Assembly (NCBI GenBank): GCA_944391625.1 | Contig: CALXUG010000019.1 | Location: forward strand, 1 to 47,871 | Length of the DNA: 47,871 nt | Reading direction: 5' to 3' | DNA from: an uncultured Clostridia bacterium | Lineage (GTDB): Bacteria > Bacillota > Peptococcia > Peptococcales > Peptococcaceae | Shown: positions 1 to 8,975 of the stretch, one piece after another | Layout: every line of letters starts with the position of its first letter | How positions within the stretch are numbered: the first letter of the stretch is position 1 | Position numbers and translations under genes: made by a program | The notes under the pieces: model-generated | What the model saw: only the letters and a program-made list of their open reading frames with translations | Told to the model about the DNA's origin: nothing | The model's database searches: none

Positions 1-46
1 TGATTTTTTCAAAATCGCTGACGCCAATGGGCAATGCTTTTTTCAT
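1..46 (-). CDS. AAA-ATPase-like/PD-(D/E)XK protein, second copy, N-terminus only
   Basis: This is the first 15 codons of a gene that runs off the left edge. The start codon is at 46-44 on the minus strand and the peptide reads MKKALPIGVSDFEKI, identical to the start of the complete gene at 113-1735. The upstream ribosome binding site (GGAGG) is identical too. The gene is therefore a tandem paralogue directly downstream of the complete copy. Nothing can be said about whether the rest is intact. Confidence 0.75.
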   Translation of the reverse strand, partial: MKKALPIGVSDFEKI

Positions 47-77
47 ACATACACACCTCCTATCGCTTTTTACCGTT
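1..77. repeat. 77-bp direct repeat, left copy
   Basis: Positions 1-77 are identical base for base to 1690-1766. The repeat covers the ribosome binding site, start codon and first 15 codons of an AAA-like/PD-(D/E)XK gene plus about 30 bp upstream. The left edge of the repeat is set by the window, so the true identity may extend much further. The two copies diverge sharply at 78 and 1767. Confidence 0.95.
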
Positions 78-112
78 ACGTTTTATAACAATTCTATTTT
101 TCCTCTAAACAA

Positions 113-1735
113 CTATCTGACCTCACTGACAATTTCACACTGTTTCAGATTATGGGCAATCCCCAGCAGAATGGTTTCCCCGCTAAGCCCTGCATAATAC
201 TGCTTCTCATGAATCTGCTCCATGGCTTCCTTAGCCAGCCGTTCAACATCTTCTCCCTGCTTAAACTCAAATATATAGTTTGCTCTGCCCGGCCGCTTGA
301 CTTTCAGCACAATATCCGCCCTGCCATGGCCCCGTTCCACATTGGACTGAATCTCATAGCTGTTGCTCAAATAAACGCACATTCCCAAAAACAGCATATG
401 ATAGGCATTCTCTCCCGATCCATCATGGAAACTGGTACAGGTTAAGATGATTTGCTCATAGCTCCGCTTAAAACGTTCTATATCTTTACATTGCAGCGCA
501 TCAAACAATCTGCTTAAACTATCTGCCTGAAATCCGCCATATCGTTCTATTATTTTGCGAAAGCTAATCATCACTTCCTGATTGGGTATGCGTACTGCTT
601 GCAGTTCACCGGATTCCGAACTCATTTTTATGGTCAGATAGCCGCTGTTCAAAAATAATCCCCACAAGGTTGCCGCTTGTTCCAACTCAAAAAAGGAAGT
701 CTGCAAATCGACCGGCACCCTGGCATCCCCTTCTGAAAGCAGCAATTCAAAATCTTCTCTGACATCCTGATTTGCATGCAGCATGGCCTGCACCAAAAGT
801 TCATTGGAGGCTGTATTCACCCAATAAGGCTCCTTCTTCTTGTTTCTGGCATAGTTGAGAATAGACCAGGGATTATATATCTCCTGCCTGCCAAACCGAT
901 ACCCGTCATACATGGCCTGCACCGATTCATCCAACGGCAATTCATAGTATGCCAGCAAGGTTTCAGTTTCTTCCGGCATCAATCCAAAATATTGGCTGTA
1001 TTGATCATCCATCACCGTACACACATCTAAATTGTTCAACCCTGAAAAAATATTTTCTTTGGCTATGCGATGAATCCCGGTCAGCATGGCTCTCTCCAAA
1101 TAAGGATTGTCTTTTAAGGCGCTGCCGTAAAGGCTGCTGAAAAAATCATGGATCTCTTCATAATAACCCTGTTCATAGGCACTAATCATGGGGGTGTCGT
1201 ATTCATCTATCAGGATGATTACTTTTTTATGATAATGCTGATAAAGAAGCCGACTGATAGTATAAATGGCATCCTGCAACACAGCCCTTTGCCCAAAGTC
1301 AAAGCTTAACAATACATCTACCATTCGTTGCAAAACTTTTTCTTCTATCTCTGTGGCCTTATTGGTCAACACAGGTTCTAAGGCCCGCAGCAAAATTTTA
1401 TACATGCAGGCCATGACGCTTTCATAGCTTCCTTTGCAGTCTTTAAAGCTCAAAAAGATAACCGGTCGGCTGTTCAGTTCCTGCATATGGGCAGTTTGGC
1501 TAATCTTTAACCCCTCAAACAATTTCCCACTATCTTTTGTGATATCAAAAAACTCACGCAGCATGGTCATATTTAATGTCTTGCCAAAACGCCGCGGTCT
1601 GGTTATCAGTGTAACTTCTGCAAAAGAATTTAACCATTCTGCAATCATCAATGTTTTATCTACATAATAACAGCCTTTCTTTTCATCCATGATTTTTTCA
1701 AAATCGCTGACGCCAATGGGCAATGCTTTTTTCAT
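113..1735 (-). CDS. AAA-ATPase-like protein with C-terminal PD-(D/E)XK nuclease domain
   Basis: The 540-residue protein matches the family with an N-terminal AAA-ATPase-like domain (PF09820 type) and a C-terminal PD-(D/E)XK nuclease-like domain (DUF1703/PDDEXK_9 type). The N-terminus has the family signature (LPIGVSDFEKI, then YYVDKT) and a Walker-A-like RPRRFGKTLN near residue 47. LIDEYDTP near residue 178 is Walker-B-like. Near residue 480, GRADIVL followed by YIFEFKQG gives the D...ExK nuclease core. The start is set by GGAGG about 8 nt upstream. These genes are often multicopy in gut Firmicutes and Bacteroidetes, and their biological role is not established. A second copy follows immediately downstream. 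Confidence 0.85.
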   Translation of the reverse strand: MKKALPIGVSDFEKIMDEKKGCYYVDKTLMIAEWLNSFAEVTLITRPRRFGKTLNMTMLREFFDITKDSGKLFEGLKISQTAHMQELNSRPVIFLSFKDCKGSYESVMACMYKILLRALEPVLTNKATEIEEKVLQRMVDVLLSFDFGQRAVLQDAIYTISRLLYQHYHKKVIILIDEYDTPMISAYEQGYYEEIHDFFSSLYGSALKDNPYLERAMLTGIHRIAKENIFSGLNNLDVCTVMDDQYSQYFGLMPEETETLLAYYELPLDESVQAMYDGYRFGRQEIYNPWSILNYARNKKKEPYWVNTASNELLVQAMLHANQDVREDFELLLSEGDARVPVDLQTSFFELEQAATLWGLFLNSGYLTIKMSSESGELQAVRIPNQEVMISFRKIIERYGGFQADSLSRLFDALQCKDIERFKRSYEQIILTCTSFHDGSGENAYHMLFLGMCVYLSNSYEIQSNVERGHGRADIVLKVKRPGRANYIFEFKQGEDVERLAKEAMEQIHEKQYYAGLSGETILLGIAHNLKQCEIVSEVR

Positions 1736-1766
1736 ACATACACACCTCCTATCGCTTTTTACCGTT
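1690..1766. repeat. 77-bp direct repeat, right copy
   Basis: Identical to positions 1-77. It contains the start region and ribosome binding site of the complete AAA-like/PD-(D/E)XK gene. Downstream of 1767 the two promoters differ, so the tandem copies may be expressed separately. Confidence 0.95.
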
Positions 1767-1869
1767 GCTTTTTATTCATTGTATCATACTCCATTCCTAT
1801 TCTCAAATGACATCTTCTTCACAGATGGTATCAATTTACTGTGGGAAGGAAAAACAGACTATGTTTGTC

Positions 1870-2009
1870 GGGCAATATCTGTTGCAGCGTCCACACGCTG
1901 CTCTGGACATTTCTTAGCCTGTCCATCTTCGTCAGACTGCGTCTGCCGCGATTGGGACAGTCAGCAGAAATCTCCATCCAGAGGTGGACTTTCTGCAAAG
2001 AGATTGCCC
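1870..2009. repeat. 140-bp structured intergenic repeat, copy 1
   Basis: The element starts GGGCAATATCTGTTGCAG and ends CTGCAAAGAGATTGCCC, giving imperfect terminal inverted repeats of about 26 bp. Internal stems include GCAGCGT/ACGCTGC. Its ends match, in inverted orientation, the 140-bp element at 9881-10020 almost base for base (about 39/40 at one end), while the middles differ. Weaker inverted similarity extends outward on both sides to about 1830 and 2090. No convincing coding frame is present. It could be a MITE-like non-autonomous element or a structured RNA; the sequence alone does not decide. Confidence 0.7.
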
Positions 2010-2445
2010 TCCTGGTGATTTGAAGAAATACGATTATAAGTGAGCAAATGTATTTTTCTTTCCATGTAACCAATTTACCGTATCACAATTTTTACAAACG
2101 AATGCAGTATTTTTCTTTGGTCTCTGCTTTTCCGCTATAAAAACAATAAGCTCAAATAACAATATATTCAATTATTTGTATATTTAATCACATTTTGCAT
2201 TATTTTTTACCGATTGCTGTCCCTGCCGATTTTACTTTATCGATACGGCTATGGAGCAAATAGTTATCCTAAATTGCTGAGAAGCTGTATTTTTGTTTTT
2301 AAGCTATGGTTTTCTCCCCGATGGAACACTGATGCCTGAGAGTGGTATTTCTGCTCTTAAAACCAATTGTGCCGCTTCTCAGATGGATAACACTGCTGGC
2401 AGTATACACGTAAATCGGCAGATTTCTTTGCAAAACTTACAGAAC
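2010..2445. other. Non-coding stretch, nothing recognised
   Basis: AT-rich sequence without a believable gene, RNA or terminator. The first 80 bp may be the outer arm of the 140-bp repeat, because similarity to the flank of copy 2 continues to about 2035. Confidence 0.5.
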
Positions 2446-2640
2446 TCATTTTCCCAAAGCGTCTGTAACGTTGTCTGTCACAGGGTTTGCTGCCATTACA
2501 TCCACAGGATTGCTCTGTTTTTTCTTTTGCACTGCGTTGCTTTGTTGCGCCGTAGCTTCACTTTTTGCGTTTTCAGCCAATGAGTATGACAGATTAAAAT
2601 TTTTATTTTTAACGGCACTGCCGTTTTTCTTGTTTTCCAT
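2446..2640 (-). CDS. Possible small hydrophilic protein, doubtful
   Basis: A 64-codon frame starting ATG at 2640 encodes a lysine-, asparagine- and alanine-rich soluble peptide with no membrane segment. There is no clear ribosome binding site upstream and no recognisable domain. The composition is compatible with a real small protein but also with chance in AT-rich DNA. Confidence 0.25.
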   Translation of the reverse strand: MENKKNGSAVKNKNFNLSYSLAENAKSEATAQQSNAVQKKKQSNPVDVMAANPVTDNVTDALGK

Positions 2641-3405
2641 GTTTGTTATGTTTATTTATGTTTATGGATGTTTTATTTGTTTTTTGTTTTTTACGGTTTT
2701 GATGTTTTTCAGTGTTTGTATGTTTTAGCATGTTTTATGTTTTTACAGTAGTATATATATTATATAAGCGTTTGTGGAATGAAAATGATAACTGCTCCGG
2801 TTCTGACAAAACCAAGACAACCAATCTGCTTTCCCTGTTTGTTTTCCTGTCTGTGAATCACAGCAAATTCTGTTTTATCCGCTCTTTAGCAGTATTCTTT
2901 CAACAGCCATTAACCGATCTCCTGCTGCACAAAAAAATAGGTGCAGCCTACAGACTACACCCTTTCTCAATATCCTTGTACAAGGCTTTATATGGCGTTT
3001 TAACAGCCCAAAGCAGTTTCCCCACACTCCTGCCATTGATTCCAACTTCATGCCTTTTACGGCAAGATAACACCCTTTCCTTACACATCATCCCTTATCC
3101 ATTTTATCTCCTGTTATCCCTCTCTTTTACTCTCATTTTGAACTGCACAACGGACAAAAAAATGCCTGCCGTCCACAGGCTACACCTATTTTTTATTGCC
3201 CAAACCAAGTCCGTTTTTCAGAGGCAGATATTGAATAATTATTCATCATCATTCTCTAACACTTTTTGATAACCATGGATTGATTGCTATACCTACATTT
3301 CCGGCCAGCTGCATGTTACCACAAAGCAAAAAGAATCCTGCATCTCTGGCAAACAACAAAGATACAGAATTCTTTTATAATACTATGCAAAAACTAAAAT
3401 TTATC
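2641..3405. other. Long AT-rich intergenic region with hairpins
   Basis: No gene is supported. Visible structures are a hairpin around 2940-2961 (GGTG.AG/CT.CACC), a perfect palindrome CCTTGTACAAGG near 2973-2984, and a terminator-like hairpin at 3158-3194 (A-run, GCCTG/CAGGC, T-run). The A-run starts at 2931 and 3156 introduce about 33-bp imperfect direct repeats (roughly 24 of 33 identical), and 2932-2949 is also an 17/18 inverted match to 3177-3194. Confidence 0.5.
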
Positions 3406-4053
3406 TTAATCAGGCAGCCGACACTGATACAGTTTCTGATAAACATGATCCGGAGCTGTATCTGCCAATTTTTCGGCCTTATCTTCCTGACGTACTGTAA
3501 ATGAAACTGTAAGTGCCTCTATTTCGGGGCTGACCAATACAATGATGTGATTATCCTCGGCGGTTTGCCCTGGTTTGATTGGCGCAATCGGCAGCGGCCA
3601 CCGGGTAATGCGTTGTATCTCTTTTTTATGATTCAGCTCACCTTCTATGCCAATGCCAAAACAAAGCCCCTCTTTATATGGTTTCCCTCGTTCAAATCGA
3701 TCGGTATAGCCAGTGTAGTTGTGATTGGTGCAGGTAAAACCAATGTCATAAATGTGATAACCCGCTTCTCGCTGGGCTTGGTATACATCCTTCGCATTCT
3801 TTTCTGCCAAATATTGATCCAATCCGGCACTATCCCAATCAATTTTATTGATATCCGTTACAGTCAGCGAAAACAGTTCGTCCTGTTCCCAACACTCTCC
3901 CACCGTCAAAGGCTCTCCTACCTCATTTACAATAACCGCTTCTTTCGGTGTTATAAACAGGAAATATGCCAGAACCAAAAGAACCGGCAGCATGAAAATT
4001 ATAATCATCCACACAAACCACTGCCGTAAAGATTTCACATGTTCTCTTTCCAT
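3406..4053 (-). CDS. Membrane-anchored protein of unknown function
   Basis: The 215-residue protein begins MEREHVKSLRQWF, has one strong transmembrane helix at about residues 13-35, and then an outward-facing domain of about 180 residues. No signal cleavage site or lipobox is seen. I chose ATG at 4053, which has AGGGGC about 8 nt upstream, over a GTG at 4107 that lacks a ribosome binding site. It is the last of three unknown genes on the minus strand (5665-3406) that probably act together. The family is not recognised. Confidence 0.7.
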   Translation of the reverse strand: MEREHVKSLRQWFVWMIIIFMLPVLLVLAYFLFITPKEAVIVNEVGEPLTVGECWEQDELFSLTVTDINKIDWDSAGLDQYLAEKNAKDVYQAQREAGYHIYDIGFTCTNHNYTGYTDRFERGKPYKEGLCFGIGIEGELNHKKEIQRITRWPLPIAPIKPGQTAEDNHIIVLVSPEIEALTVSFTVRQEDKAEKLADTAPDHVYQKLYQCRLPD

Positions 4054-4140
4054 TGTATCAGCCCCTAAAAATTGATACGAAAAGCCCCCATAAATGGAGA
4101 GTTTCACGATTATATAAAGATTCTGACATCCGCTGGTTCC

Positions 4141-4434
4141 TTACCACCATAAAAGATCAAATGGCTCGCAGGTTTCTCCGGCAATCATTTTATAATCCTC
4201 TGTATCCAACTGAAAATAGTATGCAGTAAAGGAATAGCCTGCCTCTGCCAAAAGCTGCTGCAACCCATCCGCTTCTTCCTGCAAATTGGCTTTTTGCTCC
4301 TCCGGCACCTGATAAAAATATAATGCAATTTCTACCGGAACAGCATCTGCAGAGAAGGGCTTATCGGTCCAAATCCCATCGCCAAACGGCAGCTTATCAT
4401 CTGCAACGCCTGGTGTATTGTAGGTAATTACCAT
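4141..4434 (-). CDS. Small acidic protein of unknown function
   Basis: This 97-residue soluble protein is rich in acidic and aromatic residues and ends FDLLWW. It starts 13 nt after the stop of the preceding membrane protein and has no ribosome binding site of its own, so translational coupling is likely. No known domain is recognised. Position between two membrane-protein genes in the same direction supports a real gene. Confidence 0.55.
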   Translation of the reverse strand: MVITYNTPGVADDKLPFGDGIWTDKPFSADAVPVEIALYFYQVPEEQKANLQEEADGLQQLLAEAGYSFTAYYFQLDTEDYKMIAGETCEPFDLLWW

Positions 4435-4447
4435 GCAAATCTATTTT

Positions 4448-5665
4448 TTACTGATTATTTATTGTTACCGAATCAACCATAATATTGTGGGAACCACCAT
4501 TCTCGATAATAAGTTCCCCATCTCCAACAGGTAATACCGCCTCTAGTTGACCATGCTTATTTTCATTAACAATTTCTATATTTCCCAAAAATTTTTTATC
4601 ATACCCTTTGCTATCTTTTTTTACTACATAATATAATTCTAACTTAGAAACATTACCATAGGAACAGTTTATTTCAACCAATACAGGAACTTCTTCTTTA
4701 AAATAAAACATTTCCGAATAACGTAATCTATCAGCAGGTTTTAACTCTGTAGCACAAGCAAATGTAACAGGTAGTTCCGCAGTCTCATTTGCAACCTCAA
4801 TTTCGCTTTTATTCGCAGATATTGATGTATCTGAATATACATCCGGCGCAAATATATCATGCAGGACGGTTCCTGCCGAAGGCGTATTCAACAGGGAATT
4901 GTCAGCGGCTTGATAAAATAATACTACTTTGTTGTCATACCGCAGCAGCAAGTGTTCATCCAGCCAATAGGCATTCTGCGTTCCATAATCATATTGAACA
5001 TCTGCACGTGTCTGATAGGTTTTCTGCAGTTTTTCTTCTTGCCCATCCAATACATCTGTTTGATTACTTTCCCAAACCTCATACTGCAATGTAACAATAT
5101 TTTGCGGCGCATCAATATCATCTGCCTGGGATTCAATATAACTGCCATGGCTGCTGGAGATTCCTTCCGTTTCTTGCGCTGATACATACCGATAAGGCAG
5201 CTGCTCACTCTGTAGATCTGCCAGTGTAAGCGGCAGTGCCTCTGCCGAAGTTTCTTCTATGGGCGCATAATACCATTGGCCAATATTGGCTTTCGGATCT
5301 TCCTCAACAATATAGTTCACAGCAAGCATGGTGGTGGTGATTGTTAAAACCAAACCGCAGGCCAGCAAAGTGACCACCAGTGTCACTAAAACAGAACCAA
5401 TGGGTTTGTTTCTTTGCACATACACAACACACAGTAGGATGGTAAGTACATTATATGCCACCAAACCATAAAAAATAGTAACTGCCAGATTCCCCAACAA
5501 CTGACCGGACTGCACAAACATTACAGTCCGCACAATAGAAAACAGAAAGCTTGCGCCGGGCAAAAGCAGCCCCATCCATCGCTGCGGCTTACGCACCAAG
5601 TAAAATTGCGCTGCCAATACCATAATCGTAATGATTCCACTTAACCAACCGCTTTGATTTAACAT
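4448..5665 (-). CDS. Multi-pass membrane protein with large extracytoplasmic domain
   Basis: A 405-residue protein with about four transmembrane helices in the first 130 residues, followed by about 275 hydrophilic residues probably outside the membrane. I chose ATG at 5665 because AGAGGGATT lies just upstream. A longer in-frame start at 5761 would place a terminator-like hairpin inside the coding sequence. The family is not recognised. It heads a set of three unknown genes and lies downstream of an AgrC-type kinase, which hints at regulation by or cooperation with that kinase, without proof. Confidence 0.7.
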   Translation of the reverse strand: MLNQSGWLSGIITIMVLAAQFYLVRKPQRWMGLLLPGASFLFSIVRTVMFVQSGQLLGNLAVTIFYGLVAYNVLTILLCVVYVQRNKPIGSVLVTLVVTLLACGLVLTITTTMLAVNYIVEEDPKANIGQWYYAPIEETSAEALPLTLADLQSEQLPYRYVSAQETEGISSSHGSYIESQADDIDAPQNIVTLQYEVWESNQTDVLDGQEEKLQKTYQTRADVQYDYGTQNAYWLDEHLLLRYDNKVVLFYQAADNSLLNTPSAGTVLHDIFAPDVYSDTSISANKSEIEVANETAELPVTFACATELKPADRLRYSEMFYFKEEVPVLVEINCSYGNVSKLELYYVVKKDSKGYDKKFLGNIEIVNENKHGQLEAVLPVGDGELIIENGGSHNIMVDSVTINNQ

Positions 5666-5706
5666 AATAATCCCTCTTTTCAATGTAAATGAATTCCTAC
5701 ATGTAC

Positions 5707-5756
5707 AAAAAAATAAAAATACTACAAATATAAAATTTTTTATTTTACAGTAGTAT
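5707..5756 (-). terminator. Terminator-like hairpin
   Basis: Read on the minus strand, ATACTAC and an AAAAT arm pair with ATTTT and GTAGTAT, followed by TTTTATTTTTTT. It separates the kinase/AgrB-like fragment unit from the downstream membrane gene. The stem is AT-rich, so read-through is plausible. Confidence 0.55.
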
Positions 5757-5811
5757 ATCATACATTTGCCAAGATTGGTAGTAAAATCATACCTACTCTA
5801 TCCAACAGCTT

Positions 5812-5976
5812 CTACTTAGCAGAGATACGGTAAAATAAATACGCCTTGTGAACCTTTGCAAAAAACTTCCTATCACACACCGTTGCCCAAAGAGTATTGG
5901 TGAGTACAGCCATAGCAAATATGCTTCCCCATGATGCCACCGCTGACAGCAACACCTCAAAACAGTAGGCATACAT
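5812..5976 (-). pseudogene. AgrB-like N-terminal fragment (probable remnant)
   Basis: A 54-codon frame begins MYAYCFEVLLSAVASWGSIF. The motif YxxEVLLS followed by a hydrophobic helix is typical of the region just before and in the first transmembrane helix of AgrB peptide-processing proteases. The frame then loses the AgrB pattern: the catalytic GGYH-type histidine and the later catalytic cysteine are absent, and it stops at codon 55. It lies 11 nt after the AgrC-type kinase gene, where an agrB would be plausible. I infer a truncated relic. The alternative is a genuine small membrane protein or chance similarity. Confidence 0.45.
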
Positions 5977-5987
5977 ATGGTTAACCA

Positions 5988-7325
5988 CTATTGTGCAGTT
6001 TTAGCACGATCCTGCATGTAACTATGATATTTTAACATCAACTCTGTCGAAAATATCAAATCTTCACAGGTTAATAAAAGCTCTCCCTGATGCTGTTCAG
6101 TCAACCGTTTAATCTGTTGTAGGCCCAATCCATGCCGCAAATTGTCCTTTTTGCTGGTAGGTGGCAATGACTGTTTACCGAGCGATAGATTCTCTCCCAC
6201 ACTGTTTTGCATCTGCAAATAAAGATAGGTTTGGTCATTCCGTAAATGCAGCTTAATCCATCTCTGTTTCGGTTTGGACAGTTTAGCAGTTGCTTCCAGT
6301 CCGTTGTCCAAACAACTGGCCACAATCAAGGCAAAATCATTCATCAGCTCGTCTGTTAAATCCAGCCCTGCATCCAATTCTGTTTGAATGGTGCATCGTG
6401 TCTGCTGCTGGTCAGCCAATTGCTTTTTATAAAATAATACCGTATCTAGCAATAAATATCCGGTGTAGGTCACTTTATTCTGCGTCAGTAATTGAAGCTG
6501 TTGTTCCACATAACCTCTGGCTTTGACAACATTGTTCTGCGCCAATGCATCATACAAAATCAGTAAATGATTTTTCATATCATGATGCAGCTGCCGAATT
6601 TCCTGTTGATATACAGCCATATTTTTATGGAACTTCTGCTGCTCCTGCACCTTTTCTTTCTCATAAACCAGCTTTGCCTGCAGCCAACTTACCTGGTTAG
6701 CTTTTGAAAATAAGTAAAGAAACAAAATATTAAACAATAATAGCAACAACGTAATCACACTATAGCCTAAATAAATTTCTTTTGTATTCACCAGATACAC
6801 AAGGTTTTGTAAATAATAGAAAATAACAATGGAACTTAACGGGATTAGCAGCAACAACCCATATATATAAATAGGTGCTTTCTGTTCCTGAATATGAAAT
6901 AAAAAGGTACAAAGATAAATCAAAGCAAATGCAATGGTTTTAGACATAATGACGCCTAAAAAATAGTTATAGGAAAAATCAGCATAGTATAGTATAAAAT
7001 CACCACGGTATCCCAACAAAATTGCCTTAATCAAAAGCTCCGCTAAATTTTGTATAGAAAAATATACCGCTGCCAGCATCAATTTTCTTGAAATCTTATC
7101 TCCATACAGCAGCAACGGCAATGCAATAAAAAACACACAGCATAATATTCTCTGCGCTGGTAAATGCAAAAACGTTGAATAAGTAAAACAAAATAAAAAG
7201 TCAAGCAAATAACCCATAAATAGCACTTTACGCCCCACTTTAGGATTCTTTAGAAAATGCTGATACAGATAAAACAACATTAATATTTCCGCAGTGCAAC
7301 CCAATATATCAGCAAATAACTTCAT
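5988..7325 (-). CDS. AgrC-type sensor histidine kinase (GHKL family)
   Basis: The 445-residue protein has about six or seven transmembrane helices in the first 210 residues, a short coiled segment, the phosphoacceptor region LHHDMKNHL near residue 250, and a GHKL ATPase domain with the N-box SCLDNGLEA near 345 and GLGL near 405. This is the architecture of AgrC/ComD peptide-pheromone receptors. The start is set by GAGAGGGATGG before ATG. A promoter (TTGTAA, 16 bp, TATAAT) lies upstream. No LytTR response regulator, intact agrB or agrD is adjacent, so it is an orphan here. The ligand is unknown. Confidence 0.85.
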   Translation of the reverse strand: MKLFADILGCTAEILMLFYLYQHFLKNPKVGRKVLFMGYLLDFLFCFTYSTFLHLPAQRILCCVFFIALPLLLYGDKISRKLMLAAVYFSIQNLAELLIKAILLGYRGDFILYYADFSYNYFLGVIMSKTIAFALIYLCTFLFHIQEQKAPIYIYGLLLLIPLSSIVIFYYLQNLVYLVNTKEIYLGYSVITLLLLLFNILFLYLFSKANQVSWLQAKLVYEKEKVQEQQKFHKNMAVYQQEIRQLHHDMKNHLLILYDALAQNNVVKARGYVEQQLQLLTQNKVTYTGYLLLDTVLFYKKQLADQQQTRCTIQTELDAGLDLTDELMNDFALIVASCLDNGLEATAKLSKPKQRWIKLHLRNDQTYLYLQMQNSVGENLSLGKQSLPPTSKKDNLRHGLGLQQIKRLTEQHQGELLLTCEDLIFSTELMLKYHSYMQDRAKTAQ

Positions 7326-7424
7326 TATCCATCCCTCTCAATTTTAACAATTTCAAATAATCCTACCAAATTTTTTATTTCGTGTGATATGTTTTCACAA
7401 TTATAAACGATTAAATTTTATATC

Positions 7425-7452
7425 ATTATACCTTGTTATCACAAAATTACAA
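7425..7452 (-). promoter_or_regulatory. Sigma-A-type promoter for the AgrC-type kinase
   Basis: On the minus strand, -35 TTGTAA (7452-7447) and a consensus -10 TATAAT (7430-7425) are separated by 16 bp, about 100 bp before the kinase start codon. Confidence 0.6.
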
Positions 7453-7484
7453 CCAAAAAATTGCCTAAACCTATACAAAATAAG

Positions 7485-7537
7485 ACAAAAACAAACAGCC
7501 TGCTGCCATGGACACCATCATCCATAGCGGCAGGCTG
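7485..7537 (-). terminator. Intrinsic terminator after cysS
   Basis: Stem CAGCCTGC.GC / GC.GCAGGCTG with an extended lower arm (TCCAT/ATGGA), followed on the minus strand by TTTGTTTTTG. It lies 17 bp after the cysS stop codon and ends the cysE-cysS unit. Confidence 0.85.
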
Positions 7538-7553
7538 CGCTTATGCAGTTCTG

Positions 7554-8975
7554 TTATTTTCTTTTCCAGGCAGTACCTTGTTTGGTGTCTTCCAAAATGA
7601 CGCCAATCTCGTTCAGCCGATTGCGAATCTGATCGGCCATGGCATAGTTTTTGTCAGCTCTGGCCTGTTTGCGCAGGTCAATCAGCAGATTCATCAAATC
7701 GTCCACCAAGCCATCGTTGGCATTGTCGGCAGCGTTAAAGTCCAACCCCATGATATTTAACAGGGCGGTATAGGTGTCTGCTGCTTTTTGCAGCGCAGCT
7801 TTGTTCAGCCCATCCTGTTTTAAGTAGGTATTGATTTCCCGCGCTGCATCAAATAATGCGGCACTGGCCAATGCGGTGTTAAAGTCATCGTTCATGGCAT
7901 CCTGGAAGGCTTCTTCAACCGCTGCAATTTTTTGCAGCAACAGAGCATCCCCGTCAGTTTCTTCGGCAGCAGCTGCTTTCAAACCGTTCTGCATGGCTGC
8001 ATAGCAGTTTTTCAACCGTTCCAGACCTTTTTGCGCCACTTGCAGTTTTTCATCGTCAAAGTCCAGAGGGCTGCGGTACTGCACCGACAGCAGGTAAAAA
8101 CGCACGGTTTCCGGATCAAATTTATCTAAAATGTCACGCAGCAAGAAGAAGTTGCCCAGCGATTTGGACATTTTTTCTGAATTGATGGTGATAAATCCAT
8201 TGTGCAGCCAGTAGTTGGCCATAGGCTTACCGGTAACGCATTCGGTCTGTGCAATTTCGTTTTCGTGGTGTGGGAAAATCAAGTCCTGACCGCCGCCATG
8301 AATATCAAACTGCTCGCCCAGGTATTTGCAGCTCATGGCAGAGCATTCAATATGCCAGCCCGGACGGCCTTTGCCCCATGGGCTATCCCATGCAGGTTCA
8401 CCCGGTTTGGCACTTTTCCACAGGGCAAAATCCATTGGGTCCTGTTTGCGGCTGTCCACATCTACACGAGCGCCTGCCTGCATATCATCCAGATTGCGGC
8501 CGGACAGTTTGCCGTATTCTTTATATTTGCGCACAGAAAAATATACATCGCCGTCTATCACATAACCATAACCGGCATCAATTATTTTTTGCACAAAGTC
8601 GATAATTTCCTGCATATGCTCGCTTACTTTAGGATATTTGGTGGCAGGCAGCACATTCAGCGCTTTTACATCTTTAAAGAATTCGTCAATATAACGGGCA
8701 GCCAGCTTGATTGGATCGTCCTGTTCTTCGTTGGCCCGTTTGATAATTTTATCATCTACATCGGTAAAGTTCTGAATATAGGTCACTTCATAACCGCAAT
8801 ATGTCAGATAACGGCGAATGGTGTCAAATACCACGATGGGACGGGCGTTGCCCAAGTGAATGTAATTGTAAGTAGTTGGCCCGCATACATACATCTTTAC
8901 TTTGCCCGGTTCCAATGGTTTGAACTCCATTTTGGTATTATTTAAGGTGTTATGCACCATAATTGGCTTATTCAT
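7554..8975 (-). CDS. cysS: Cysteinyl-tRNA synthetase
   Basis: This 473-residue class I aminoacyl-tRNA synthetase attaches cysteine to tRNA-Cys in the cytoplasm. Seen in the sequence: [13 protein letters not shown] near residue 30, containing the HIGH-type motif and a zinc-ligand cysteine; the zinc-site WHIECS region near 210; and KMSKS near 270. A C-terminal DALR-like helical region follows. Length is normal for the family. Its start overlaps the end of cysE by 8 bp, so the two are translated together, and both lie under the Cys-specific T-box leader at 10101-10417. The terminator at 7485-7537 closes the unit. Confidence 0.97.
   Translation of the reverse strand: MNKPIMVHNTLNNTKMEFKPLEPGKVKMYVCGPTTYNYIHLGNARPIVVFDTIRRYLTYCGYEVTYIQNFTDVDDKIIKRANEEQDDPIKLAARYIDEFFKDVKALNVLPATKYPKVSEHMQEIIDFVQKIIDAGYGYVIDGDVYFSVRKYKEYGKLSGRNLDDMQAGARVDVDSRKQDPMDFALWKSAKPGEPAWDSPWGKGRPGWHIECSAMSCKYLGEQFDIHGGGQDLIFPHHENEIAQTECVTGKPMANYWLHNGFITINSEKMSKSLGNFFLLRDILDKFDPETVRFYLLSVQYRSPLDFDDEKLQVAQKGLERLKNCYAAMQNGLKAAAAEETDGDALLLQKIAAVEEAFQDAMNDDFNTALASAALFDAAREINTYLKQDGLNKAALQKAADTYTALLNIMGLDFNAADNANDGLVDDLMNLLIDLRKQARADKNYAMADQIRNRLNEIGVILEDTKQGTAWKRK

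Noticed and set aside
5666-5761. Longer start for the 405-aa membrane protein
   Set aside because: The extra 32 codons cover a terminator-like hairpin and lack a ribosome binding site; ATG at 5665 has one.
8202-8945. A 247-codon open frame on the plus strand
   Set aside because: It lies wholly antisense to cysS, has no domain or ribosome binding site, and reflects the codon bias of the real gene.
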